This document shows positions 34,870 through 46,505 of a stretch of DNA of 64,000 bases, piece by piece. Position 1 is the first letter of the stretch. Each line of letters opens with the position of its first letter. Position numbers and translations under genes: made by a program. The stretch covers positions 77,563,739 to 77,627,738 of the forward strand of contig NC_089583.1 of assembly GCF_019320115.1 (NCBI RefSeq), given 5' to 3'. This DNA is from Miscanthus floridulus (taxonomy: Eukaryota; Streptophyta; Magnoliopsida; Poales; Poaceae). Below the pieces are notes generated by a model. The model was not told where the DNA came from. It worked only from the letters and a program-made list of their open reading frames with translations, and did not search any database.

Positions 34870-37337
34870 TGTAGGGTCAAGATGGCGGACTAGAGGGGGG
34901 TGAATAGTCCTTTCTAAAATCAATCGCGTCGGCTAACCGAAACAAGTGCGGAATTAGAACTATCGGTCTAGCCAAGACTACACCCCTCTATCTATGTTCT
35001 CTAGCACCTTCTAAGGATACTAATTAAGCAACAAAGATGCCAGGCTAGCTAGAGCTCACCTAACTAATTCTAAGAGCAAGGTCACACAAACCTATGCCAC
35101 TAGTACTTTAAGCAACAAGGGAGCTCCTACACATGCTAGTAAGCAAAACCACAAAGCCAACTAAGCTCACTAGCAATACTCAATAACAAGGCAACTAATG
35201 CCAAATTAGAGAGCGCAAATACTTAGCTACACAAACTAAGCAAAGTGACTAACAAGGTTACACAAACCTAATTAGCCACGCAAGGGAGCTACTTCTATGC
35301 TACACAAGCAAGAAGGTAACTAGTAAGCTACACAAGCTAACTAATTACAAGAGCAACAACACAAGCTTAATGTATATGAAAATAATCGCAAGCTTGTGTA
35401 ACGGGGATGCAAACCAACGGGAAGAACAAGGTTGACACGATGATTTTTCTCCCGAGGTTCACGTGTTTGTCAACACGCTAGTCCCCGTTGTGTCGACCGC
35501 TCACTTGGTGGTTCAGCGGCTAATTGGCATCACCCACCAAGCCCGCACATCGGGCACCGCAAGAACCTACCCGAAAGTGAGGGTAGCTCAATGACACGCT
35601 TGACTAAAGTTGCTCTTTGTGGCTCCCGCGGGGCGAGCACAATGCCCCTCACAAAGCACTTCTCTGGAGCGCCGCACAAGCTTCTTGCGGGCTTTGATGG
35701 AGACCACCACCAAGCCATCTATGAGGTGGTAACCTCCAAGAGTAACAAGCACCACTGGCTTGCAACTCATTCACCTAGTGCCACTCGATGCAACCTCATG
35801 ATGCAATCGCACTAGAATCGCTCTCTCACACAATCGAATGATCACTATCAAGTATATGTGAGATGGAGGGCTCCCAAGCACTACTACATAAGCCACCAAT
35901 GCTCTGGTGTGCTCCACCCATGGCCCAAGGCTGACCATGGCTTCTATTTATAACCCCATAAACAAATAGAGCCGTTACCCCTTCACTGGGCAAAAGTCGG
36001 GACGATCGGACGCTCTGGTCTGATCGACCAAACGCTGGACCTCAGCGTCCGATCGTGCGATGCACGCCATGTGTCCCCTTCTTCAAATGCTGTTCACTAT
36101 ATCTCAATAGTCATCTATCGACCGGACGCTCTAGCTTGAACTGATCAGACGTAGCAACCCCAGCGTCCGGTCGTTTCCAGTAAGGTACCAGACATGACCA
36201 GACACGTCTGGTCGGCCATGATCAGACACATCACCAGCGTCCGGTCACCTCCAGCAACACTGCTCTACCTGCATCATCACACATCACCTTGACCGGACGC
36301 ACCCTATCAGCATCTGGTCACTTCCAGCGCTAGCATCCGGTCGAAGACCGACGCCTGCCCGCTGACTGCCACTACTGACCGGGCGCTGGAACCCAACGTC
36401 CAGTCACTACGTGACCAGTGTCTAGTCCACTCTGTGAGACCCTATCTTTTCGAAACAGGGCGCCGGTGGCACTATCGGACTGTCCGCACTATACAGGTGG
36501 ACACTCCACCGGTGGAGTTCTAAACCCTTCTCACCTCCGTTCCATCGCCGGGTTGATCCACATCAACTCCAACTTCATCTCCTTTGTAAATGTGCCAACA
36601 CCACCAAGTGTACACCACCATGTGTATGTGTGTTAGCATTTTCACAATCATTTTTCAAAGAATTAGCCACTCAACTTGGCATGCCACTCAATCCTAGTGA
36701 TGATGCAAAGTTAGATCACTCGAGTGGCACTAGATGAGCGATATGCAAACAAGTTTGCCCCTCTTGATAGTATGGCTATCTATCCTAAACCCGGTCATAA
36801 ACTTCTCTACACACCTATGACTGGTGAAATGAAATGCCCTAGGTTATACCTTTGCCTTGCGCATTCTATTCCATCTCCTTCAATGTTGATGCAACACATG
36901 CATCAACACGATCAACAATGATATGATCCACTTCATATCATCACATGATCATATTGGTTCATCGATCTTGACTTTACTTGCTTTTCACCGTTGCCTTCAT
37001 CCATCGGCGCCTAGTCTTGCTCAAGCTTCACCGCCACGCGGTCCATCGCTCCAAAGCCTCTGACTTGCCCTTCACGCTTGCAACCGGTCCATCAAGCCAA
37101 GTCTTGTCCTGATCTTCTCCACCTTGATCACATGACTCAATGTCATGTCTCATGTGCAATGAGCTCCTTCATCATCACATGTGTGAGCTTTGCAACATCT
37201 CCAAGCCATTTTCACCTTCATGGCATATGTTGCTCACACACATATACCTGTGGACTAATTACCTGTGTATCTCACATAAACACAATTAGTCCACCTAGGT
37301 TGTCACTCAATTACCAAAACCACATAAGGACCTTTCA
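34870..37337 (-). repeat. 5' LTR (right) of the gag-only element
   Basis: 2468 bp from TGTAGGGTCAAGATGGC to GGACCTTTCA. Minus-strand TATAAATA at 35944-35954 would start transcription toward gag. U3 holds the alternating motif array at 36000-36430. Confidence 0.9.
36000..36430 (-). repeat. Alternating inverted motif array in U3 of the right LTR
   Basis: About 16 degenerate copies of the 10-13-bp word GACCGGACGC(TGG) and its inverse CCAGCGTCCGGTC, largely alternating, from about 50 to 480 bp upstream of the TATA box in the element's direction. Neighbouring copies could pair as hairpins. Confidence 0.75.
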
Positions 37338-37342
37338 CCTTC

Positions 37343-38437
37343 CTTGCCATACTTGAAACAAGCACCCAACTTGTTCCCCTATCCCTAACGAGGTAGAACC
37401 TGCTATCCCTGAGGCTGCTGCACCTACTGAGTAGGTGCATGGTACTGAGTAAGAGGTGCCTAGTGAGTCTACTGAGTCTAGCGAGACGACTGTCCACCCA
37501 TAGAGGGATAGGACACCCTCCTCACAACCTATACCTTTTGAGACTATGGGTGACTAGAAGACATAGGGATCACCCTCTTGCGCTTCCACTTAGCCTGAGA
37601 GTCATGTAGAAGTCCCTCCATAGCAATGGCAGTATTCATCAAAGCACCAAAGGTCTGATAGCCCCCTGTATATAGCTTATCTTGCAAGATGCAAGAGAGG
37701 CCGCGATTAAAACGGTCCATCTTCTTCTCATCAGTATCCACATGAGTCCCAACATACTGTGTAAGATGGTTGAACTTGTTCATATACTCCATCACAATCA
37801 TATTTCCTTGCTTCAGCTCTAGAAACTCAGACAACTTCGTATTCAGCAGACCAGTAGGAATATAGTACTGACAGAAGGCAGTGGTAAACTCTCTCCAAAT
37901 CACATGGTGGTCCATAGGCTACATGACATTGAAAGTGTCCCACCAAGCACTAACAGATCCTAGAAGCTGTTGTGTGGCAAGACGCACCTTCTGCTCGTCA
38001 GTCACATTGATCAACTCAAACTTTTGCTCTAGAATACAAAGCCAATACTCCATGTCTAGAGGCTCAGCAGTCGGCATGAACATGGGTGGGTATGTCCCCA
38101 AGAAGTATTGATAGGAACAAGGCCTCTCGGGACCGCGGGCACCACCCTCGTTCCCGCCATTGCCACTAGGGCCTCCATGGGCAAAGCCACCAATAGCCTG
38201 TGCCATCATCTCCAGGGCATGGGCTGACTCATGATGAGCAGCCAACATCTGAGTCATCATCTCGGCATGGGTCATCAGAGGCGGTGGTGGTGGCGGAGGA
38301 GGACCAAGGAATGGGGCCTCATGGATCTCCCTGTTGGCATTGCAGTTATCATCGTCATGACCGTTTTTGCCTTGGTCTTCACCAAGACCACGGCCTATCC
38401 CAGCACTGGTGCTCCCACGACCAAACCTCAGGTTCAT
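37343..38437 (-). pseudogene. gag: Gag of the large Ty3 element, truncated by stops and the nested insertion
   Basis: Minus frames 38437-37919 and 37915-37544 are in one phase, separated by TAG at 37919-37921. The first has a Gly/Asn-rich start, a polyproline run of eight (near residue 50), a His/Met-rich segment and the beginning of the gag core (Y-W-L-C-I-L-E-Q-K-F, S-A-W-W-D). The second continues the core (W-R-E-F, F-L-E-L-K-Q-G, M-V-E-Y-like words). A second stop at 37544 follows, then the zinc-knuckle start, where the second Cys reads Tyr, right up to the nested element at 37342. The first stop replaces a residue that is usually Gln in this family (CAG to TAG). Confidence 0.85.
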
Positions 38438-38937
38438 CTGTAAACAGATAGGAACCCACTGTTAGGGACAAAGCCTCCATATTTAGAAACAAAAGGCTAG
38501 AGAGATGATAAGGCCCAATAAATGGTTCTAAGCGAGAACTTTTCCTTAAGAGTTAAAGCATTTCTCTTTATTTATTGTCCTATCAATTTACTATCTAAAA
38601 ATTATACATGTGGGGGAGTTTAGTTTAAGCAAGATTCTCTTTTCATGATGCATGGATCAACCTATTCGTTCGCTTAGGCCAGAATATAGCGGCATTCATA
38701 TATAATTTTTGGCATAGCGCACACTCACTTCCCATACGCTAAACGACTCTTACGCAACATAAGTTAGTGTACAAGCAGAAGATTGATTAGATAAAACCAG
38801 TGCTACTATCCTAGATAGACCATATTACTAGGGATTATACTTATTTACGTAATTTATCGTATCCTACTTTTCACAAAACTTTTGTTGGTCAAATTTTATT
38901 TTTTGAAAAGAGTTTCTAAATTCGTAGACTCATTGTT

Positions 38938-38950
38938 GGCTTTGATACCA
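38938..38950 (-). promoter_or_regulatory. Primer binding site of the large Ty3 element
   Basis: TGGTATCAAAGCC on the minus strand, 2 bases after the 5' LTR; an initiator-Met tRNA type site with one change. Confidence 0.8.
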
Positions 38951-38952
38951 CA

Positions 38953-41900
38953 AGTGGCAGAATTGTCTAAAATAACACGCTTTCGGAGGCGCTCGTCTTC
39001 CACTAGACACTAAACACCCCAAAAGTTAGCTACATCGGATAGTTTCATCGAGCACACCCCATGGGAGAACTCGAATCAATCCATGTTTTACCAACAGAAT
39101 CCAATAATGAGTACGAGCATACAATACTTAGTCCATTTCATACAACAAGAGTTCTTGAAAATTATTTATTACAATACTAGAGTTCAGAGTGCGATAATTA
39201 AATAGCGGAATGAAAATAAACATCTTGCAAAAATGATATAAGGATCCATCTGTGCCCACCAGAAGAATCCTCCACACAAGAGCTACTCCTTAAGCTACAC
39301 CTACAACATGGGTAAAATAAACCCTGAGTACACAATGTACTCGCAAGACTTACTCGACTAGTGGTAATAGTTTCCCAACTATCAAGGATATGGTAGACAA
39401 TATGGGTTTGATGTTTTCTTTTTTATTGCGGAAAGCCTTACTAATAGTTCATATTTTTAGTCAAGTTTTATTAGCAGTCATCATTACTTCATTAGCTAAC
39501 CATTCCAGGTAAGCACCTATTCTACTTTCAAGAAAGGGTTAAGCAATTAGAACCACTTCACCATCTTTCATCTTCCAGTTCTTACTATGGTGCTAGAGCA
39601 TAGCCAAGTCATACCGTATCACGAAAATGGCGATTCATGAACCAATGTATCCCAGCTGGTGCTTAGACCCCTGCACTTGAGACCTAGTCTCAGTATGGTG
39701 CTTAGACCTCCACCTTTCCCTTCCTCCAATATGTCAATCCGAAAAGAGTGAGAACCCATGACAAGAGTGTAATGAGCCTTCCCGCTCCCATAAGCAAGTA
39801 TGTGCTCAGGATAATAAGTCTGTAACCTAACTACTATCCATAGCAATGGATGATCCTTAATCGACATGAATAGGGAAAACAGTGTAACCAAGCTAAGCCT
39901 CGTTGGCTGCAGGACACAACCTGTTACACCCACCAATACCCATACCATAGCCCTGCCCTATATCCATTTTTTCTTTCATCATTTTTTATGAGAGTAATAA
40001 TAATCACCTATTGTGAGTAACGGTAGGTTACTCATGCTACTAAAAGCCTAAGCATAGCAGCTACTCGAACCTGTACTAGTAGGACTCACAGGACAATTAT
40101 ATCTATGCATGTGGTTTCTATAAAATTCCTGTACCGTAAATGCACATAACATATATAAACAGTGATTATAAAAAATAAGGGGTTATGCACCAGGGCTTGC
40201 CTTAGGCAGGCGTGGTGTCAGCTGAGTCAGTCAGTGGTGGCTCTAGGACCTCCTCCTGCATGAGAATCTCCACCTCAAACTCCTCGACGATCTCCTCGAA
40301 CTCATGATCGCCGGTGGTCACGATCTTCGCTAACTCGTTTTCTACGTGCATGCAATGATGATGCAACACTTAACATTTAGGCAACAACAACTCTTAAACT
40401 AAGAATACACATACTAAGCTACTAAGCTAGCTGTAATGACTAAGGTATTAAGCAAACTATCATCTTTACCAAGCAAAGCGTTGGGTTCAACTAACAAATG
40501 TAACACCATCAGTGTTACATTGTACTGTTTTTGCTAAAACACTGCATGAGCATCTTACTTGTATGTGAATGTGTGTAATCTAGGGTGTAAATCAATTTAG
40601 GAAATTGAAACGTTCATTTGAAACATGAACCGAATGTTACATGGTATGTCACGTTGTTTCGCTTGGACGAGGAATTACTCGCGGTCAGGATCGAGAGTCA
40701 CTAGCTAGCTTAGTGGGTAGCTTGGAAACCGAAAGTGATGCGAATCCGAACGAAGGACTTAGTCGTTTCTTAAGTTGGAGAGTGTGTTGACGAGGCAAAG
40801 TTCGGGCATTTTTAGAGGAGGATTGGGCTAAGTCATGGCAATGTGTTTTAGCTTAGTTTGATAGCCCTATGTACCCTCTAGAGCATAGAACAACTGGTTT
40901 GGCATTTGGAGCATCGGGTTAGAGTTTTTGAGCCACTTTAAAAAGCGTGCAGTCACATTGTCCATCCTCGGGCGCGGTCACCACTCTTCTCGACGGGGCA
41001 CCGCTGCTGGCCTGCCCAGCATGTTGTCATGCCAGCCGCGTCCCCACCACCATGCCTATGCATGCACGCCATGCACATGGCCCCTGCGCTGCCACGCTGG
41101 CCGCCTTTCCACCATGCTCTGGCATAGCTCGCGCACATCGTGCGCGCCCTGATGCGCTGCTGCCCGGCACCGACGCTCGTTGGTCATTCGACCGTTACTG
41201 CTACCCAGTCCGCTCCACTATTGCGTGCCTGGCTTGCGACTTGCATGCACACACACATGCACTAGGGTCCAGTGGGCCTGAATGTTGCTTCCTCCATCCC
41301 ATCCGCCTACGCCACTGCCCGCTGCCGCGCCTGCTTGCGTGTTTGGCTCGTCCGAACCAGAGTCGCCGCTTGCCCTAGCATGTCCACACGCATCGTCTAC
41401 GCGTCACTATTGTCATTGACGTAGCGTAGCTGCACGCGTGTGGGATGGCTGACTCACTGCGCCTTCACGTCTGTGTCCGTTGCCATGCTCAGCGCCGAGC
41501 CAGCCTAACTTCCCTGTTGCCCAGTCATCGTGTCGCCGGAACCGCCCCTCCGATTTCACCGTAGTAAAGCCACCATGATCCAATTAGTCGCGTCCTCGGC
41601 TTCGCTAGGTAGCTAGATGCACCACCTATCCCACCTCACTGCTGGTACCACCGCACAGTGTCCAATTTGGGATTATCGCTTCGCCGGGTCCTTAAGACCG
41701 GGCGGTTGTGCGCCATCGGCAAGCCACGTACCCAAAGCGCCTTGTTTCAATTCATTGTGCTGCTAAGCCTTGCCTCCAGCTGCTAATCGCCCTGCTCACC
41801 TCGGTCGAAGCTTTACCGCCGTATAGCATTCCCTAACGCGGTCGTGCCATCGTTGTGCGCCGCCGCACCACCTGTGCGCACGTGGCTAACTCAGTTTGGG

Positions 41901-43850
41901 CCACCTCTGCATGAACCACCACCTCGTAGGGTTCCATGGTAAGTCACTGGAGCTCACTAGCTACCTATTTTGCCCTGGCTTCGCTGTCATTCACCGAAAT
42001 GCCATTGTCATGGCTGCAGGACCTCCGCCACCATGGTTAGACCGCACTGCTACATCCTGGCTCGCGTTTCCTTCTCCTGGCACTAAGTGCTACCGACCAT
42101 GGCACTAAGTTATCTATTGATACTATTAACAAGCATGAAGCATAAGTGGCGGTGCGGCGGCCAATGACACAGCGTGGTTGCGCCAGCCACTTGGGACCTA
42201 TGGTAGACAACCTAATGGTCCGGCACCATCTCCAACCCGAGCGGCTACGCTAAGCGGCGGTGCGGGTGACACAACTTGCTGGGGAAGGCTGTAGCGGCGC
42301 GCGACCATCCGCGATGGTGGTGCCACTATTTCGGTGAGCTAGGGTAGCTACAGACCTAATTGGTTAGCGCGTGAGCATCATGAGGCTACCATGGATCAGG
42401 CTGAGGTGACGGTTGGGGCAGAGGATGACGACGACTGGCCATGTGTGGTCGAGCTGTGCGGCGGTGCATCGCAGTGGCACGGTCGCGTCAGCGATGATGA
42501 GGAAGCAGTAGCGGTTCCACTAGCATGCAGAAGGTGGAGAGGGAGGCAAGACGAAGCTAGTGGTGTAGACGAATTGGCTCGGGAGGGACTATAGGAGGGC
42601 TGCCCTCAACCATGGCCGAGTGCGGCCATAATGGCACAGCGGCAGGGAAAAACTCTAAATTGGAGCTTGGTCATGCTTGCTTCAAGGCTGGGTGGGGTCA
42701 GGGGTCTGGTGGCTTAATGGAGAAGCCATGGACGAGTCAAATTGAGTTGAGGTGATCTAACTATGCTGAATTGGGCGAGCAAGGTCGGTCGGCCATGGTG
42801 GCAAAGGAGAGGCAGTCAGCGCTCGGCTCGTCCTCACCTTGATGGGATGCTTGCGGCGCGATCAGGACGCACACACGTAGGCGCTACGGACAAGGCATGT
42901 GTGTGTCCGCAACTGACACTACACGAGCGGCTGGCTGCCTTTATGGGCGAGATGACAGTGGGTACGGCCATGTGTTGATGTCGTGGATACGCCAAGCGTG
43001 CGCGCAGCAGCGATAGGGCCACCGGTAGGGTGGACAGCGGTGAAGAGCCATAGGGGAGATGCGGATGCGATGGCGAGGCGATGATAGCGTAGTGTGGTCA
43101 TGACGGTACCAATGGTGGCAGCGCGAGGCAGGGCAGCAGGGCGCAGGGCCAGTGACTTGCTACGCCCGGCCTCGGCCAAGCCCAGGCGGGCTCGACTGAT
43201 CCAGCGTGGTGGCATGGGGTGGCCATGCGGGACATGGCCATGGGCGCGGTGTGGGGTAGCCTCGCGGTGCCCGTGCGCACGGCGCCAAACATCTCGAGGT
43301 CGTGTCATGCATGAATTTTAAAGCGTTGATACAAACTAAACTAATGAAGTTGGAGTTAAACCGCCTTCACTATGCTAAAGAGGGTACATCAAACTATGAT
43401 ACGGAACAAAAACATAGCACTGACATTTAGCTAAATTTTTCAAAATTAATTCACCAACATAGCCTTGTCACACTGTTTTCAAACTTAAGGATTTTTCTAA
43501 GTCTTGAGCTAGATCTAATTTCAAGTTCCATTTCTAAGCTATTAGAAATGCTAGCTAGCAATATTATTTTTTCATGGCAAGTATTTCATTGTTATTTACA
43601 AAGTTCATATTCCAAACTTTATTTAAATGTCACATACATGTTTTATAACATTTTTGCTTAATAAAAATTGTTTTATAAGCCTACTCGATAACACACAAGC
43701 ACTAGAACCTTTCGTAACTAAATCTTCGTTGGGCATTTTTTTAGTACAACCAAAATTCTATTTTAATTTTCCCACATGTTCTTACACATAAACGTGATGC
43801 TCATCACATGTTTTAGTAGTTGGTTTAAGGCGTAACACCGAGGTGTTACA
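38953..43850 (-). repeat. 5' LTR (right) of the large Ty3 element, with an inverted LTR-like insert
   Basis: 4.9 kb, from AGTGGCAGAATT to GAGGTGTTACA. It aligns with the left LTR over 38953-40498 and about 42145-43455. The segment 40499 to about 42130 replaces the left copy's 21377-22090 and begins TGTAACACCATCAGTGTTACA on the plus strand, that is, like the LTR's own terminus but in the opposite direction. The last 395 bp (43456-43850) are the genuine U3 start that the left LTR has lost. Confidence 0.85.
40499..42130 (+). mobile_element. Partial related LTR inserted in reverse inside the 5' LTR
   Basis: Starts with TGTAACACC..GTGTTAC, an LTR terminus type matching the inverse of the host LTR end at 43831-43850, and continues with CTAAAACACTGCATGAGCAT, comparable to the host's inverse CTAAAACATGTGATGAGCAT. 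From about 40940 it is GC-rich. No matching right end or target duplication was found, so it may be a truncated solo LTR or an inversion. Confidence 0.5.
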
Positions 43851-43855
43851 ATCAC

Positions 43856-45576
43856 TAATTGGGAGAGAGAGGGGGGGATTAATTTGGATTAAAATGAACC
43901 ACATGCCCCTCTACATTACCCTCTCCCTCTCTCGGTTTCTCTCTCATCTCCCTCACCTAGTCACGCACGCCGCGTGTCTCTTGTCTGCACAGCCGCCACT
44001 GTGCCCGTAGACACCAGTGAGCTAACCATGGACGTGCCTCTGCTGGCATTGATATACGTGCCCTAGTCACGGACTCGCTCATGCCGATTCAATTCGTGCA
44101 CTCCATATTTTGTATCGGACCACGCCACCGTCAGAAGGTGGTTTCGTCAACGGGAACTCACCCATCATTCCTACCTAGAGGTGGCCACCGCGCCTTAGCC
44201 TAGATGATCTTGCCCACCACCTCAACCTAGAGGAGCTCTAGACTCTGCTTCGGACTAGAAAAGCTCTATGCGTTGCCCCGGCTTGAAAAAAGTGCCGGAA
44301 GCGTCGGTCGAGAAAGAGGGGTCTGAGGAGAGAAGAAAAGGTGTGGCAATTGAGGACTAGAGGTGCTTGCTAGAGTGGCGGGAGAAAAAGAGGGGGTATG
44401 AGATGGAGTAGTGGGTGGATGGGTGCCAGGTGGGACAAAAGAGAAGAGACAAGTACATAAGGAGAAGGTGAGATAGATTATTTTCTAGGCACCCATGGAA
44501 CTATTAGCTGGGGCCCAAATGCCTAATTTTAGGTGCCTAATTTTCATCTAGAGCTAAATAATTAATCGAGTCCTTCAAATAGGCCCGTTATGTAATAAAA
44601 TGATGCATTTTATGTTTCTCAGTTTCACTAATATCTCCACTACTTGCTGACAAGAGTTTTTACTAGCTGAAATGATGCCCTGAAGTGATCTCTATGCTTT
44701 CTCTTTTTATGCTAGATTAAAACAGTAGGATCATCATTATGTAAATTATTTGAAAAAAGTACAAGGTTCAAAGTATATAACCTGAGAAAACTGAAAAAAG
44801 GAACCCAGAAAGCATAAATTACAGAACTCTAGTCATTCTCTGATGGGAGTGTAGGTAGGTGCTCTTCGCTAGTTAGATCACAAATACAAATTCAATTAGG
44901 TTTGTTCAAATATTTTTTTTTCAAAAAGAAAGCGATGTCTAGAAATGTGTTCTTATTAACCAAGAAGTCATGTATTACAAAGCATTTTCCATAATGAACC
45001 TAGTAGTGTTAATTAATGTCATGTTGTCATCTACATCCATATAAATTTGAGATGTTGAAAGTTGAAGTTAGATAAGTTTTGCTTAAGACAAACCTAAATG
45101 AATTTATATTTATGATTAGAGGAAGTATGTGGATAAAAGAGGTGAATTAATTGGTACAACAAGGATTACAAGAGTTCGCAGAAAGATCCTATCCATTAAG
45201 AAACTAGACATTACTCACTATAGCTTGCCCAAATGCTCCAAACCATTAGGGTGACCATCTCCATGAGAAAAAAAAAGAGAGAATGTCAAGCGAGGATTTT
45301 GATGGCATGATGCTCTTGTAAAGTTTTTCCCCGAAATACATAGGAGGGTTATGCGTCATTATATTAAGGTATAAGTGTTTAGTTTACACGTTGCAACACT
45401 TACAATGGGGAAGAGATGTGCATTGTTTTATCTTTACGCAAGAATGGAGCCAGGAAAAAGATATTGGGGGGCGGGGCAAATAGAAACAACAAAGTATTGG
45501 AGGATGCTAAAAAGGGAGAAAATCTATTTTACTTGAAAAGATATATATAGAAGCAAACAATCGACTATGGGGGTGC
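43856..45576. other. Intergenic DNA, no gene recognised
   Basis: A purine-rich block (43863-43880) is followed by GC-richer DNA to 44460 and AT-rich DNA to 45576. The word CTTCAAATAGGCCC at about 44572 may be a MITE terminus. No domain was seen in any frame. Confidence 0.35.
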
Positions 45577-46503
45577 TTCGTTGATGAGGACATCACTCCT
45601 TCGGATGTACCCACTGATCCTCCAACCGTCATGCAAGGTCCAATGACCCGAGCTCGAATGCGTCAACTCAATTTAGAGGTGAGCTTGTTCTTAAGCGATC
45701 ATTTTCATACTTTTGAGAATAGACTACTACCTAATGATGTTATCTTTCTTAGGAACATTGGAGAGGGTCATGAGGGACTTAGAGGAAGAGGTGGAGGTGT
45801 TGATGACCAGCAAAGACGTTCAACAGAAACCGGAGGCCTGGTCCAACATGATTTCGAGTCTGCCTCGGCCTCTAGGACCAGTCTGCCTTGAACTGGTCAC
45901 CCAGGACGCATCCGGACTCCGTTTTCGACGATACACATATAGTTGGAAAGCTAATTTGATAAGGAAGCCAATCCAAGTGGTCTCATGTCAAAAGGACTTT
46001 AGAATCAACAGGAATCGTCGAAATAAGTCAGCGTCCAGAATCTGTTAGGGTGCTGCGACACCGTCTTTTGGTCCGTTGGACCGTGTATCGTGTTTGGGCC
46101 CATTAGGGGGCGCGTCCAGGGTAGGCGATGATCCTAAGACCTTTATAATCATACGCTGCCGCCGTCATTAGGTTTTGGGTTTTGCTTAGATTAATCTGTC
46201 AAGAACAGTTTTGCCGTTCATCGGTTTGTGAGACCCCAATTTCGTGAGATTAATCATTCATCTACAATTTGGTTGCTTTCTTTCTTGTTCTTGCTTGTGT
46301 TCTTCGTTGCGCAGACAAGGATTAGCCTTCTTGGCGAGGTCAACCGGTTACGTGTCTCGGTTGATAATTAGAGGAGTTGTGATGCTAAGATTGCAGGGTT
46401 CGATCTTTCGATCTGAAGCCGGATCGGTGTGTTATTCTTCGCCACAACGATAGTTACATGTACCTGATGGAAGATCGAGATCCCCGTTCCCATTATTTTT
46501 CGT
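45577..46503 (+). mobile_element. Probable solo LTR related to the CRM-like element
   Basis: Begins TGATGAGGACATCAC at 45582, like the CRM-like LTR start, and carries a pol-tail reading frame (45631-45891) with G-P-M-T-R-A-R and N-R-L-L-P-N-D words, homologous in position to the tail in the 8.4-16 kb element. TTCGT occurs at 45577-45581 and 46499-46503 and may be the target duplication; the right end is uncertain because a CA terminus is at 46492. No primer site or gag follows. The coding part is a remnant, not a gene. Confidence 0.65.
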
Positions 46504-46505
46504 TA

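Larger units (their letters stand above)
27052..37342 (-). mobile_element. Gag-only copia-type LTR retrotransposon nested in the Ty3 gag
   Basis: Complete ends: LTRs TG..CA at 27057-29519 and 34870-37337 with target duplication CCTTC at 27052-27056 and 37338-37342. Minus-strand order: 5' LTR (right), tRNA-iMet primer site, gag (34818-32854), about 3.3 kb without coding, polypurine tract, 3' LTR (left). I see no protease, integrase, RT or RNase H motif in either strand of the interior, so it must borrow enzymes from a relative. This matches the published class of terminal-repeat retrotransposons with GAG only (TR-GAG). The copia assignment rests on the UBN2-like gag, the AAAAGGGGGAGAT polypurine tract and the primer site. 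LTRs differ at about 11 of 226 sites at one end, all transitions. Confidence 0.9.
19753..43855 (-). mobile_element. Large old Ty3/gypsy element (Tekay/Del-like), interrupted by a nested copia
   Basis: Transcribed on the minus strand: 5' LTR at the right (38953-43850), primer site, gag, protease, RT, RNase H, integrase, chromodomain remnant, polypurine tract, then 3' LTR at the left (19758-23515). Target duplication ATCAC at 19753-19757 and 43851-43855. All pol pieces lie in one reading frame separated by stop codons, with one frameshift before the chromodomain. The LTRs differ at roughly 13% of sites in the first 290 bp compared. The integrase D-D-E order after RNase H makes it Ty3; a chromodomain after the integrase plus very long LTRs suggests the Tekay/Del clade (inference). 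Removing the nested 10.3-kb element leaves about 13.8 kb. Confidence 0.9.
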
